A stretch of DNA of 64,000 nucleotides from Azolla caroliniana (GCA_043228905.1 JBHGNT010000007.1:8866001-8930000), one strand, 5' to 3'; shown: positions 1 to 10,035, counted from the first letter of the stretch. Notes: generated by a model from the letters alone, not told the origin. Numbers and translations: made by a program.

Positions 1-2
1 TG

Positions 3-1256
3 GATAGAACCGTGAAGCTTCGTCCAGATACGGGAAAGGTATGCGACCCGACGAGGTTCCGAAAAATTGTCGGACGCCTCATATATTTGACCATCACCCG
101 ACCCGACCTCAGTTATCCGGTCGGGGTGATCAGTCAGTTCATGGCGCGACCTACCGAGGAGCACCTTCAGTGTGCGCAACGCATACTTCGGTATGTAAGC
201 GGCACTAAGGACCGCGGACTTCTATATCGGACCGGTGCAGCTGCACAGTTAGTCGGCTATACCGATGTTGATTGGGCTGGCAACGCCGCCGATCGTCGAT
301 CCACGTCTGGATACGCGTTCTCCCTCGGGAGTGCCGCGATCGCGTGGAGCAGTAAGAAGCAGCCGACAGTTGCCCTATCGAGCATCGAAGCTGAGTACCG
401 AGGAGCGGTTGTCGCGACATGTGAAGCCATATGGTTGAAGCGGCTACTTAAGGACCTGCAGGTGGAGGTGTCCGATCCAACGACGATCTACTGCGACAAC
501 CTCAGCAGCATCCAGCTCGCGAAAAACCACGTTTTCCACGCACGGACCAAGCACATTGAGGTGCACTACCATTTCGTCCGTGAGCGTGTCCTTTCCGGTG
601 AAGTCGAACTTCAGTACGTTCCGACGGATCGGCAGACTGCCGACATCTTCACCAAGCCTCTTGGTCTGGACAAGTTGCGGCAATTCTCAGGTGTGCTCGG
701 GTTGCGTCACCTTGACATGCCGAACTTGAGGGGGAGAAAAGTCCCGAACAACCAACCAAGGCAGCAGGAAGGGAGCGGACACTGCGACACCGAGTCGGTT
801 GTCAAGTTCGACATCAGATCGGCTGAAGAAGCCGAGGGCGGACCCGCGGAAAAGTTCGGAAGAGGACAGAAGGGGAGCAGCCGAAGAAGAGAGCCGATGC
901 CAACCACGCATGGGGGAGATGACACCATCAAGGGCGAGAAGACCAAAGACGAGTTGGAGACAGCCAACTCGGACGAGAGCGAAAACCGATCGGAGGTAGC
1001 CGAGTCGGTTCGGATGTTTGATTCAGACACGCTGAATCAACCGAGGCCCAAGCAGAAGAAAAGGCAGCAGGAGAAGCGTCAACACCACAACAGCAGAAGA
1101 GCTGATAAGGGCCGCATGAGCATACAAGCCGACCGGAAGGGTCGAAGCACGCGGAGTCGAACAGGTCGAGGAGCGCGAGCGAGGCGAGAAGCCAGGAGGA
1201 ACCGGTGCTGTGAAGATCCCGAAGAGCCTCAAGTTGAGCTTGAGGGGGAGTGTTGA
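3..1256 (+). CDS. Copia polyprotein, 3' partial (RT end, RNase H, C-terminal tail)
   Basis: The frame is open from the window edge, so the 5' end is missing and no start is assigned. Visible landmarks are the RT-end motif RLIYLTITRPDLSY and RNase H blocks (GYTDVDWAGN, the STSGYAF segment, WSSKKQPTVALSS, EAEYRGA, YCDNLSS, HARTKHIEVHYHFVRE, ADIFTKPLG). These are typical of copia RNase H, which removes the RNA strand during reverse transcription. After NLRG a tail of about 170 residues follows: acidic and Lys/Arg-rich, with DELETANSD, MFDSD, RQHHNS and an RG-rich end. The same tail is in Copia-II. The stop codon lies inside the first bases of the 3' LTR, so the polypurine tract is also translated. 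No internal stop is seen in this part. Confidence 0.85.
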   Translation, partial: DRTVKLRPDTGKVCDPTRFRKIVGRLIYLTITRPDLSYPVGVISQFMARPTEEHLQCAQRILRYVSGTKDRGLLYRTGAAAQLVGYTDVDWAGNAADRRSTSGYAFSLGSAAIAWSSKKQPTVALSSIEAEYRGAVVATCEAIWLKRLLKDLQVEVSDPTTIYCDNLSSIQLAKNHVFHARTKHIEVHYHFVRERVLSGEVELQYVPTDRQTADIFTKPLGLDKLRQFSGVLGLRHLDMPNLRGRKVPNNQPRQQEGSGHCDTESVVKFDIRSAEEAEGGPAEKFGRGQKGSSRRREPMPTTHGGDDTIKGEKTKDELETANSDESENRSEVAESVRMFDSDTLNQPRPKQKKRQQEKRQHHNSRRADKGRMSIQADRKGRSTRSRTGRGARARREARRNRCCEDPEEPQVELEGEC

Positions 1257-1637
1257 GAGACAAGCTCAACATCGGCCGGATCGGCTGAAGAAGCCGAGGA
1301 CCGGATCGGTTGGGACCGATCGGTTAGGCCGAGTGCGTAAACTGGGAGATCGTTAGGAAAGATATTCCGTGAGGAATATATTTGGGAGTTAGTGTAGGGG
1401 CTCTTGATGAGCATTGAAGTACTGTCAGTACTTCGGTCAGTCCTTCTAGGGCTTGTATAAAAGTGTTCACTGAGCACGTCTTATGTACAGACTGAGTATT
1501 ATTATTGAATATAGAGTTTTCTGTGTTTCTTTCTCTGTCTCTCCCGCGTATATCGTGTAAGCCCAACCTCTCCATTGAACCTGAGTTTCCTTCCTCTGTT
1601 CTGTCTTCATACCTGCTTCCGCACGCTATTTTCTACA
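1252..1637 (+). repeat. Copia-I 3' LTR
   Basis: Begins TGTTGAG directly after the purine tract and ends near TTCTACA; the end is set by alignment to the Copia-II LTR (TTTTACA). It contains a TATA box at 1456-1462, a 9-bp perfect dyad at 1416-1434 and a second dyad at 1463-1477 just downstream of the TATA. About 386 bp, slightly shorter than the 423-bp Copia-II LTRs. The 71 bp from 1638 to 1708 hold nothing recognisable. Confidence 0.75.
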
Positions 1638-1734
1638 ACAACCTACCAACCTACCGGTTTCAATCCAATCCAGCTCCCCGAAACCGATCCGTCTCCGATT
1701 GAGCTTGTTGTCATAGACATGACAACGGTCATGT

Positions 1735-1795
1735 CAAGATTTGAACTCTTGACCTCTTATATATAGTCAAGTGTTGTGTTCTAACCAACACGTCC
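1735..1795 (-). other. tRNA-like module inside LTR-B 5' LTR
   Basis: Read on the minus strand, the block has an A-box-like segment (GTTGGTTAGAACA) followed about 30 nt later by a B-box-like segment (AGAGTTCAAATC), the spacing and order of internal Pol III promoter elements in tRNA genes. It is too degenerate to be a working tRNA. The same block recurs in the 3' LTR at 3597-3660. Comparable modules lie at 7315-7382, 21173-21240, 33186-33257 and 61771-61834. Confidence 0.55.
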
Positions 1796-1874
1796 AAATA
1801 TATTATCACATTATATATATCTTAGTAGATTATTAGTAGATTATCTATTTCAAGTTCTAGGAGTTTTTAGAAAG

Positions 1875-1925
1875 TTCTAGAACTAGAAGGTTCTAGAGAG
1901 TTCTAGAATATTCTCCCGAATATTC
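1875..1925 (+). promoter_or_regulatory. Heat-shock-element-like GAA/TTC array in LTR-B
   Basis: GAA at 1886, TTC 1891, GAG 1896, TTC 1901, GAA 1906 and TTC 1911 form six units exactly 5 bp apart, with further TTC/GAA units at 1875, 1880, 1918 and 1923. This is the inverted-pentamer pattern bound by heat shock factors. It lies about 25 bp upstream of the TATA box TATAAATA (1950-1957), and is kept in the 3' LTR at 3751-3778. Function is inferred. Confidence 0.6.
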
Positions 1926-2247
1926 TAATGCATGTACTTTGACTCACAGTATAAATACTTGTAACTTCCTTGGTCCCTTTGAAGGGATTCAACACCAGTC
2001 ATTGACACATCAATCTAGTATTCTTGTTTAGCCCCATCTTCTCTCCTTGATTTACCTCTTTGTCTTTATGTTATTGTATTGGTTCCTAACATCTTGAGTT
2101 CCTCATCTCATTGTTCCCGAGTTTCTAGCCTCATCACGTCGAGTTCCACGTTCGTAACCTTATCGGTCGTAGCCTTGTCATCTGTGCTTTGTCATAGTCT
2201 AGCGTTGGTGTGTCCGTGACAGTTTGAATCCCTTCCAACTAGAAGCA

Positions 2248-2709
2248 TTACCCGTCTTCATCATCACCCTTGCTTCTAGAGTTACCATCGTCACCATCAT
2301 TGGTTCTAGAGTTATCATCATCAACATCCCTTTGTTTTCTATCTTCCTCACCATCTCTATCTCTTAGTTTCTTCTCATCATCGTCTTTGTCTTTTAGATT
2401 CTTCTCATCCTTCACATCTCTATCTCCTAGTTTCTTCTCATCATCATCTCTATCTCTGCACTTCTTATCATCTTCCACATCCCTATCTTTGCATTTTTTG
2501 TCATTGTCATCCTTCTCCTTGTGTTTCCTACCATTTTCATCTCTATCTATGTGTTTCTTATTACCTTCGTCCTTTTCTCTGCATTTCCTATCACCTTCAT
2601 CCTTGTCTTTGTGTTTTCGCTCTTTTCCACTAGTGTTTGTGTCTCTGGTGACGACCGTACATGATCTCTCATGCCCTTGGTTTTCGTGTCTCTGTTGAGG
2701 ATTGCACAT
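2248..2709 (-). other. Lys/Asp-rich repetitive ORF inside LTR-B
   Basis: A minus-strand open frame of 153 codons made of short imperfect repeats rich in K, D, R and E (for example KKCRDRDDDEKKLGDRD). The opposite strand is also open and Ser/Leu-rich, which is what a repeat with a period divisible by three produces. No known domain is recognised. It could be a low-complexity sequence captured by the element, or simply expanded repeat DNA. I do not claim that it is expressed. Confidence 0.3.
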
Positions 2710-3480
2710 GGTCGCTCACGTCCGTTGGTGTTCCAATCCCACGTGAGGACCGCACATGTTCGTTCACGTCTGTTGGTGTTCGTGTCTCTAGTGAGGACCG
2801 CACATGGTCGCTCACATCCGTTGGTGGTCCAATCTCTGGTGAGGACCGCACATGGTCGCTCACGTCCGTTGGTGTTCCAATCCCCGGTGAGGACCGCACA
2901 TGGTCGCTTACGTCCGTTGGTGTTCGTGTCTCCGATGAGGACCGCAAATGGTCGCTCACGTCTGTTGGTGTTCGTGTCTCCGGTGAGGACCGCACATGAT
3001 TGCTCACATCCGTTGGTGTTTCAGTCTCCAGCGAGGACCGCACATGGTCGCTCGCATCCATTGGTGTTCCTGTCTCCGGTGAGGACCGCACATGGTCACT
3101 CAAGTTGGTGTTCAATCTCCGATGAGGACCGTACATGGTTGCTCATGCCCGTTGGTGTTCCAGTTCCAAGTGAGGACAGTACATTGTCGCTCACACTCAT
3201 GTTGGTGTTCCAGTCTCCAGTGAGGACCGAACATGGTCACTCACGCTCACATTGGTGTTACAATCTCTGATGAGGACCATACATGGTCGCTCACACTCAT
3301 GTTGGTGTTCCAGTCTACAATGAGGACTGAACATGGTTGCTCATGCTCACATTGGTGTTCTAGTATTCCGGTGAGGACCGTACATAGTCGCTCACCCCCT
3401 TGGTGTTCCAGTTTTCAGTGAGGACCATACATGGTCGCTCACGTTCACCCGTGCTCATATTTCTGGTGAGGACTACTCAT
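2700..3480 (+). repeat. 48-bp minisatellite array in LTR-B
   Basis: The core gaggaccgcacatggtcgct recurs with starts at 2745, 2793, 2841, 2889, 2937, 2985, 3033 and 3081, exactly 48 bp apart, then at 43-51 bp spacing to about 3480. About 16 units in total. Both strands stay open through the regular part because 48 is divisible by three (minus-strand unit resembles DHVRSSPETGTPTDVS). It fills most of the space between the LTRs. Confidence 0.9.
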
Positions 3481-3570
3481 GGTCACTCACTCCTTAACGT
3501 ACTTTGGTTTTCTCTTTCAACTCACCCCTACACCATGCTTTCGAAAAGACGGCCATAAAGGGGAGGATAA

Positions 3571-3968
3571 TGTCACAGACATGACAACAGTCATGTCAAG
3601 ATTTGAACTCTTGACCTCTTAATATATATAGTCAAGTGTTGTGTTCTAACCAACATGTCCAAATATATGACCATGTTATGTATATCTTAGTAGATTATTA
3701 GTAGATGATCTATTTCAAGTTCTAGGAATTTTTAGAAAGTTCTAGAACTAGAAGGTTCTAGAGGGTTCTAGAATATTCTCCCGAATATTCTAATGCATGT
3801 ACTTCGACTCACAGTATAAATACTTGAAACTTCCTTGGTCCCTTTCAAGGGATTCAATACCAGTCATCAACACACCAATCTAGTATTCTTGTTTAGCCCC
3901 ATCTTCTCTCCTTGATTTACATCTTTGTCTTTATGCTATTGTATTGGTTCCTAGCGTCTAAAGTTCCT
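3571..3968 (+). repeat. LTR-B 3' LTR, left part
   Basis: Starts TGTCACAGAC after the purine tract and aligns with 1709 onward; interrupted at 3968 by Copia-II. It carries the tRNA-like block (3597-3660) and the 5-bp-spaced GAA/TTC array (GAA 3751, TTC 3756, GAG 3761, TTC 3766, GAA 3771, TTC 3776). Confidence 0.85.
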
Positions 3969-4391
3969 TGTTGAGTGACAAGCTCAACATTCGGTGCGTA
4001 ACACGATGCGTAACCCAGTGTGTAGACTTGGTGCGTAAAACAATACACATAACGTGGTTGTATCGGTGCGTAAACCGAAAGGCCGTTAGTATGGTATTCC
4101 TCGTAAGGAATAATTTTGGGAGTTAGTTTAGTAGGCTCATTTATGAGTAGTCAAGTACTGTCAGTACTTGTGTCAACCCGATAGTCAGGGTTTGTATAAA
4201 ACGTGCTCACTGAGCACGAAATATGTACAGAGGGTCATTATTTTCAAATAGAACTGAGTTGTCTGCTCTCTCTCTTTGTCTCTCCCTCTCCATCTCCATC
4301 TCTGCGTTTTCTGTGTTTTTTACCAAACTGTCATTCTCCGAACTGTGTAGTCTGTGCTTTGCATACGTTTCCGCACACGTATTCTTTTACA
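3969..4391 (+). repeat. Copia-II 5' LTR
   Basis: 423 bp, TGTTGAG ... TTTTACA. It holds a dyad at 4153-4171 (9-bp arms), a TATA box at 4196-4202 and a perfect 8-bp-arm dyad at 4203-4219 (CGTGCTCA-C-TGAGCACG). Confidence 0.9.
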
Positions 4392-4403
4392 TGGTATCAG
4401 AGC
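4392..4403 (+). other. Copia-II primer binding site (tRNA-iMet)
   Basis: TGGTATCAGAGC directly abuts the CA end of the 5' LTR. This is the standard plant copia primer site, complementary to the 3' end of initiator methionine tRNA. Confidence 0.9.
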
Positions 4404-4499
4404 GTGAGGTTTGAAGTCCTCTGCAACCGACAGAAAAGCTTGCGACAGAGACATAGTTGAGTTGTTATTCTTGGCTTTCGGAAAAGATAAGACAGCAAC

Positions 4500-7188
4500 A
4501 TGGACAAAGGAATGGGAAGCTGACTGCCGACTGAGAAGCTCGATAGGAGCAACTATGCATCTTGGTCGTACATGATGCACCAGTACTTGCTTGGTCATGG
4601 CTACTAGAGTTATGTCGAAGGAGATAATGATACAGCACCCGAATCGACACACAGGGATTTTTCGTCTTGGGAACAAGCGGCAAGCAGAGTTCTCTACCGC
4701 TTTGCGTCCTGTGTGAGTGACCAGCTATTGAGCTATATTCAGGATGCCCAGACACCAAAGGACGCATGGGAGAATCTCAAGAAGATTTTCGCTGCTAGCA
4801 CCACAGCCAAGAAGCTTCAACTCAGGTAGGAGTTGAGCAATATTCGACAACGAGATATGTCGGTAGCTTATTACACCTCCCAGATCAAAGAAATCTGCGA
4901 CTCTCTCTCCTCCTTCAAAGTGAACGTCGAGGAAGATGAAATTGTGCAAGTTTGTCTTGGTGGGTTAGCGTCAAAGTTCGGAGCGTTCCGAACGGCGGTC
5001 TGTACGAGGGAGAATATGCCTACGTTCTTCGAGCTTTAGTCAATGTTGCTCGTGGAGGAAAATCACGTGGGTGCGTCGACAAGTACGATCGCCAATGGCA
5101 AGATGTTGTACACAAAGGGAGATAGGCCCCGTGGTCTTGGCGGACGAGGCAGATCGGCGCGTAATGGAGGCTGCCAAAAAGAGCTGAATGGACGGCATAA
5201 TCAAAATGTCGGGAACAATTCCAAACCCTCCGGAAGCAGGGGGAGTCATGGCGAAGCCGGAAGCCGGCAAGATAAGGCCACGACAGAATGTTGGTACTGT
5301 GGCAAGAAAGGCCACAAGTAGAGCGAGTGCTGGAAAAAGAAAGCCGATTCGTACAAAGCTGGATCAAGCGGAAGAGACTCAGGAAGGCGTCAAAAGTCGC
5401 ACTATGGTGAGGACTCCGAATGAGCAAAAAATGGATCAGGCCTTGCCTTTGTAATGAAGCACAAGGCCAATTCAATGGTCGTGAACACCTCGAAATCGAG
5501 CGAGGTGTGGTATGTCGATTCCGGAGTGTCAAATCATATGACGAGTCATGAGGAATGGTTCTCGTACTTGGAGAAGCTGGAAAAGCAAGGAGTGGTCGAA
5601 ACCGGAGACGAGACTCAGCATACCATCGAACATGTCGGTGAAGTTCCCCTCAGCCATGTTGGGTAGAAAGGGAAACTCTTGAACGTGCCACACGTCCCAA
5701 CAATAACCAAGAACCTTGTGTCGATCGGACAGATCGTCGACCAAGGTATGCAAGTTCGATTCACACATCTTGGTTGCTTCATACAAGAGGAGGGCAAAGT
5801 AATCGCGCAAGGGCGCCGTGAAGGGAGGATGTTTATCCTCGAAACCAACAATGTGGGCCCCACTATGTTTGCGAAAGGGCAGAAGGTCGAGTCAGACATC
5901 AACCTGTGGCATAAGCGGTTCGGCTATATTAACTTCTCATGGCTTTGTGAAATGCAGACAAAGAACATTGTGTTCGTCTTGCCGAAATTTAGAGGCCGGA
6001 ATGGCCAAGTCTGCGAAGCCTACTAGATGGGAAAACAACACCGACTTCCATTCCCCAACGAGCGTAATCGTAGTCGAAATCCGCTGGATTTGATCCATTC
6101 GGATGTGTGGGGTCCGGCACAGAACGTGAGTCTCAGTGGAAGCCATTACTTTGTAACCTTCATCGACAACTTCACTTGGCACACGTGGGTATGCACGATC
6201 GCGAAGAAGAGCGAAGTCTTCGCATGTTTCCTAAAGGTGAAGAGCCTTGCGGAAAGGGGAATAGGGTGTAAGATCAAATGCCTACGGTTTGATGGCGGGA
6301 AGGAGTACTTCTCCGACCAGTTCACAAGTTATCTACAGAAGGAGGGAATTCGACGCGAATTCTCGTGTAGATACACACCGCAGCAGAACAGCGTGGCCGA
6401 GCAAAAGAATCAGACAATCGTATAAGCGGCCAAGGCAATGCTTGAAGAGAAGCATATGCTGAAATTCTATTGGCTAAAGCCGTGAGGACAGATATCTACC
6501 TGCAGAATCGGACTTCTGCTAATGGAGGAGTGTCGCCACATGAATTGTATTTCGAGAAGAAGCCGAACTTGGCACACTTGAGGATTTTCGGTAGCATTGC
6601 ATATGTGCATGTGCCGAAGGAAAAGAAGAGGAAGTTGGATGCCAAAGCCAAAAAGTGCATCTTAGTCAGCTATCCAGACGAGTAGAAGGGGTATAAGTGT
6701 TATCACCCCCGAACAAAGGAAGTGCGTGTAAGTCGAGATGTCGTGTTCGACGAGTCCACTTTGTGGTACTTGCCTTCCCCTCCAGTACCTCATGACTCCA
6801 TTCCTAATTCTTAAGAAGAAGTCAGCGAGGTTGAGATGCCTCCGCATGATGAGGACATCGAAGCTCTGAGAGAGAGTCCGATCTCATTTCGGCTGAGTGG
6901 GCCAAATGAGGGGCTGGACCGAAATGGCCAACCAAATGAAGAGACGGCGAGTAATGAAGACTCAGTCGTGATGTCCCCGCATAAAGAACCGAGGAGACAG
7001 TTTACCCACTAGGAGAAAGGGAAGAAAAATATGTCAGAGTACGATTTTGACAATGGCCGAGTCAGATCAGAGTGAGCCTGACTACGGGAAAACTTAAAAG
7101 GAACCTCCACGGAAGAGGTTGACATTAGCCGAAAAAGTTGTGAAATCAGGTAATCACGAATTACACCGATCTACCCGCGAAGAACCCC
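4500..7188 (+). pseudogene. Copia-II gag-protease-integrase, degenerate
   Basis: Starts at the first ATG after the primer site; a TGA follows after seven codons. gag is readable by comparison with Copia-IV (LDRSNYASW, HQYL, WEQAASRV, KLQLR, RQRDMS). Then come the zinc knuckle (CWYCGKKGH...C, about 5290-5333), protease (VDSGVSNHM, about 5514), GAG-pre-integrase (LWHKRFGYI, about 5908) and integrase core (LIHSDVWGP, FDGGKEYFS, NSVAEQKNQ; about 6090-6410). Stops seen in this frame include 4604, 4827, 5037, 5319, 5421, 5664, 6024, 6423 and 6683. At most sites where a relative can be compared, the stop replaces a Gln or Trp codon. Not functional. Confidence 0.85.
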
Positions 7189-7892
7189 ATTGTCGTGATG
7201 TTCTGTGTCCAATGGGAGAAATTGTGAAATAGTGTGGCTCCACACACATTATACACATGATTATAAATATGAAATTTAGCGTAGGGTCTGATGACATTCA
7301 AGTGCATATAGAAGGGTGCAAGCAAGATTTAAACCTTGCACTTCTAAGATAGGAAGCAATTATCTTACCACTAAAGCTACTACTAAGTGCTTTAGATTTT
7401 GTATATTTCCTTCTCATATTTAGTATTCCATAGGAAACAAACATACAAAACCGTGTACACAAAACCATGGTTTTAGCCTATGGTTTTGTGCATGCCACAA
7501 GGAAAACCGTGTGCCCGAAAACCATGGATTCAAGCCCATGGTTTTGTGCATGTTAGAAGGATAGATAAACCTATAAAAACCCTCGTAAGGCTTGTGTAAT
7601 GGGAGGGGATCAATCAATGGATGAATCAAACAATCTATGAATCAATCTATGTATCAAATCGAAAATTAATAATAAGAAACCTTAGTTATCTTATTGGTGA
7701 TGTGTATCTATCTATCTATCTATCTTAAAAACTTCCTCAATTTTCTCTCTCTCTCTCACTCTAACCACATTAGTGCGTCACTTCAGCCGCCCATCATCCA
7801 TAACCACGAGCAGATAGAGGCTCGGTGCTTGTCCATGCTTGTGACGCACACATTTCGACATTTGGCACGTGTGTCACACGCCATGCAACACC
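7189..7892. mobile_element. ~700-bp insertion in Copia-II, probable solo LTR
   Basis: Copia coding sequence breaks after HRSTREEP and resumes at KRYGYNEYM, so about 700 bp is inserted. Flanks are ACCCC (7184-7188) and ACACC (7888-7892), a possible 5-bp duplication with one mismatch. Inside are an antisense tRNA-like block (7315-7382), two copies of a palindrome-rich unit around aaaaccatgg (7460-7555), a TATA-like cctataaaaa near 7570 and a pyrimidine tract near 7745. That layout suggests a solo LTR, but clean TG...CA ends could not be fixed. Confidence 0.5.
7315..7382 (-). other. tRNA-like module in the 7.2-kb insertion
   Basis: On the minus strand: A-box-like TAGCTTTAGTGGTAAGA, then about 30 nt later B-box-like AAGGTTTAAATCTTG. 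Same order and spacing as the modules in the LTRs at 1735, 33186 and 61771. Confidence 0.5.
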
Positions 7893-10035
7893 GTAAAGAG
7901 ATACGGGTATAATGAGTACATGGCGCACCATTACGCGTACATGACACGAGTGGCGGAAGTGCATGAGCCAGAGAGCTACGCAGAAGCGGCAGAAGACGCA
8001 AACTGGCGTGCCGCGATGGAGGAAGAGATGCGCACTTTGACTGATAATGAGACTTGGGACCTAGTTGACGCACCGAAGGGTGTAAAGTTGATTGGATGTA
8101 GGTGGGTGTATAAAGTGAAATACAATACCGACGGCTCAGTCAATCGATACAAGGCTCGTTTAGTTGCGAAAGGCTACACGTAGAAGCACGGCGTAGATTA
8201 CGACGAGACCTTCGCGCCAGTTGCAAAGATGACTACCGTGCGTGTTCTACTAGCCGTAGCTGCGGCAAAGGGGTGGCACTTACATCAGATGGATGTAAAG
8301 AACACGTTCCTACAAGGTGATCTTGAGGAACAGGTGTACATGGTACAGCCCCCCGGATTTCTATCCGAACGAAACACTTCGACAATTTGCCGACTGAAGA
8401 AGTCACTCTACGGTCTTAAGCAAGCCCTGCGAGCCTGGAACGCGAAGATTACGCAACATTTGCATAGGATGGGGTTTACGACGTCGAAATTGGACTCTTC
8501 ACTATTTGTTCGGCAAGGTGAATATGGACCGGTTAGCCTTCTACTGTATGTTGATGATTTAGTCATCGCTGGTGCCGACCTGGACAAAATCTGCCATGTA
8601 AAGTCTCAGCTTGCGGCATCATTCGAAATGAAGGATCTTGGAGACCTTCATTACTTCCTTGGGATCGAAGTGATCCACGCCCCTGAAGGCATATTGATCA
8701 GCTAGCATCATTACACGCTGAATATGCTCTTCAAGTTCGAGATGGCCAACTATAAGCCCATCTTGACCCCTCTGGATAGAAATGCAAAGCCGAGATTCGG
8801 GGAAGGCATGCGACCCGACACGGTTTCGACAGATTGTCGGAAGCCTGATATGTTTGACGATCTCCAGGCCGGACCTCAACTACCCGGTCAGACTGATCAG
8901 TTAGTTTATGTCGCAGCCTACGGCCGAACTTTTTCAGTGCGCACAAAGGATATTGCGATATGTCAACGGCACGAAAGACATGGCGTTGCTGTATCGGATA
9001 GGCGTAGTCGAACAGATGGTTGGCTACACGCATGTCGATTGGGCCGGAAACGCCTGTGATCGTAGATCCACATCCGGATATGCCTTCTCATTAGGAAGTG
9101 TGGCGATCGCATGGAGCAGTAAGAAGAAGCCGACAGTAGCACTGTCGAGCACGGAGGCCAAATATCGAGGGGCGACTGTCGCTATGTGCAAAGTCATTTG
9201 GCTAAAACAACTGTTACGGGATCTGCATGTGGAGGTGTCCGATCCGACGAAGATCTATTGCGACAACCTTAGCAGTATCCACCTTGCGAAAAACCCTGTA
9301 TTCCACGCCCGGACCAAGCACATTGAGGTGCATGAGCATTTTGTCCGTGAACGGGTCCTTTCAGGTGAAATCGAACTAGCGTATGTTCCGACGAATCGAC
9401 AAGTTGTTGACATTTTCACCAAGCCTCTTGGTCTCGACAAGTTGCGGCATTTCTCAGGTGAGCTTGGGTTGCGTCACCTCAACATGCCGAACTTGAGGGG
9501 GAAACAAGAACAAGAGAGTGAAAGGAGCAAAGGTGATCATCGCGGCGGAAGAGATCGTGATGCGGAGTCAGATGAAGAATTCGATTTCGGGCCGGTTGAA
9601 GAAGCTGATGAAGAGAGCAAGGGTCGTAATCGTAGGGAAGAGCCGAGGACAGCCGAATCAAGGGGAGGTAAGGCCAAGACCAAGATGTGGTCTAACATTG
9701 TCAAAGGCCTAAAGACTGAAGATGAATTGGAGACAGCCAATTCGGATGTAAGTGGAATTGAATCGAAAGAGACCAATTCAATAGAAATGTTTGATTCGGA
9801 TATTATGAATCGATTGAGGGCCAAGCAGAGGAAAGGGCAGTGGAAGAGGCGCCAACACCACAACAGCAAGGGAGCTGAGAAGGGCCAAATGAGTAGACTA
9901 GCCGACCATAAGGGTCGAGGAGCGCGGAATCGAACAGGTCGAGGTACGCGAGCAAGTCGTGAAGCCAGGAAAAGCCGGAATGAAGATCCAGAGGAGCATG
10001 TGGAACTCCGAGTTGAGCTTGAGGGGGAGTGTTGA
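7893..10035 (+). pseudogene. Copia-II reverse transcriptase, RNase H and C-terminal tail
   Basis: RT begins near EPESYAEAAED and contains GCRWVYKVKYN, the QMDVKNTFL block, the LKKSLYGLKQA block and the catalytic LLLYVDDLVIAGA (about 8545). TAG stops at 8181 and 8703 stand where Copia-IV has Gln. A frameshift near 8830-8910 separates the RT from RNase H. The last part is open from 8908 to 10035 and carries the RNase H blocks (GYTHVDWAGN, SSKKKPTVALSS, YCDNLSS) plus a ~177-residue tail like that of Copia-I (DELETANSD, MFDSD, RQHHNS, RTGRGTRASREARK). The stop codon overlaps the start of the 3' LTR. Confidence 0.85.

Larger units (their letters stand above)
1..1637 (+). mobile_element. Copia-I, 3' part of a Ty1/copia LTR retrotransposon
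   Basis: The window opens inside the reverse transcriptase tail of a copia element. Order seen: end of RT, RNase H, a long C-terminal tail, a purine tract (ttgagggggag) and the 3' LTR starting TGTTGAG. The 5' half lies outside the window, so no target duplication can be checked. It belongs to the same family as Copia-II (3969-10452) and the fragment at 63528-64000: the RNase H region, the tail and the LTR start all match. LTR-B begins 71 bp downstream of its LTR. Confidence 0.9.
1709..2221 (+). repeat. LTR-B 5' LTR
   Basis: 513 bp, TG...CA ends (TGTCATAGAC ... GTCCGTGACA). Order inside: antisense tRNA-like block 1735-1795, GAA/TTC array 1875-1925, TATA box 1950-1957, then pyrimidine-rich sequence. 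The same order is kept in its 3' partner. Confidence 0.85.

Noticed and set aside
2661-3421. Several plus-strand frames through the minisatellite
   Set aside because: A 48-bp repeat keeps any stop-free frame open; there is no independent sign of coding.
2700-3480. CRISPR array
   Set aside because: Contiguous 48-bp tandem units without unique spacers, in plant DNA inside an LTR element.
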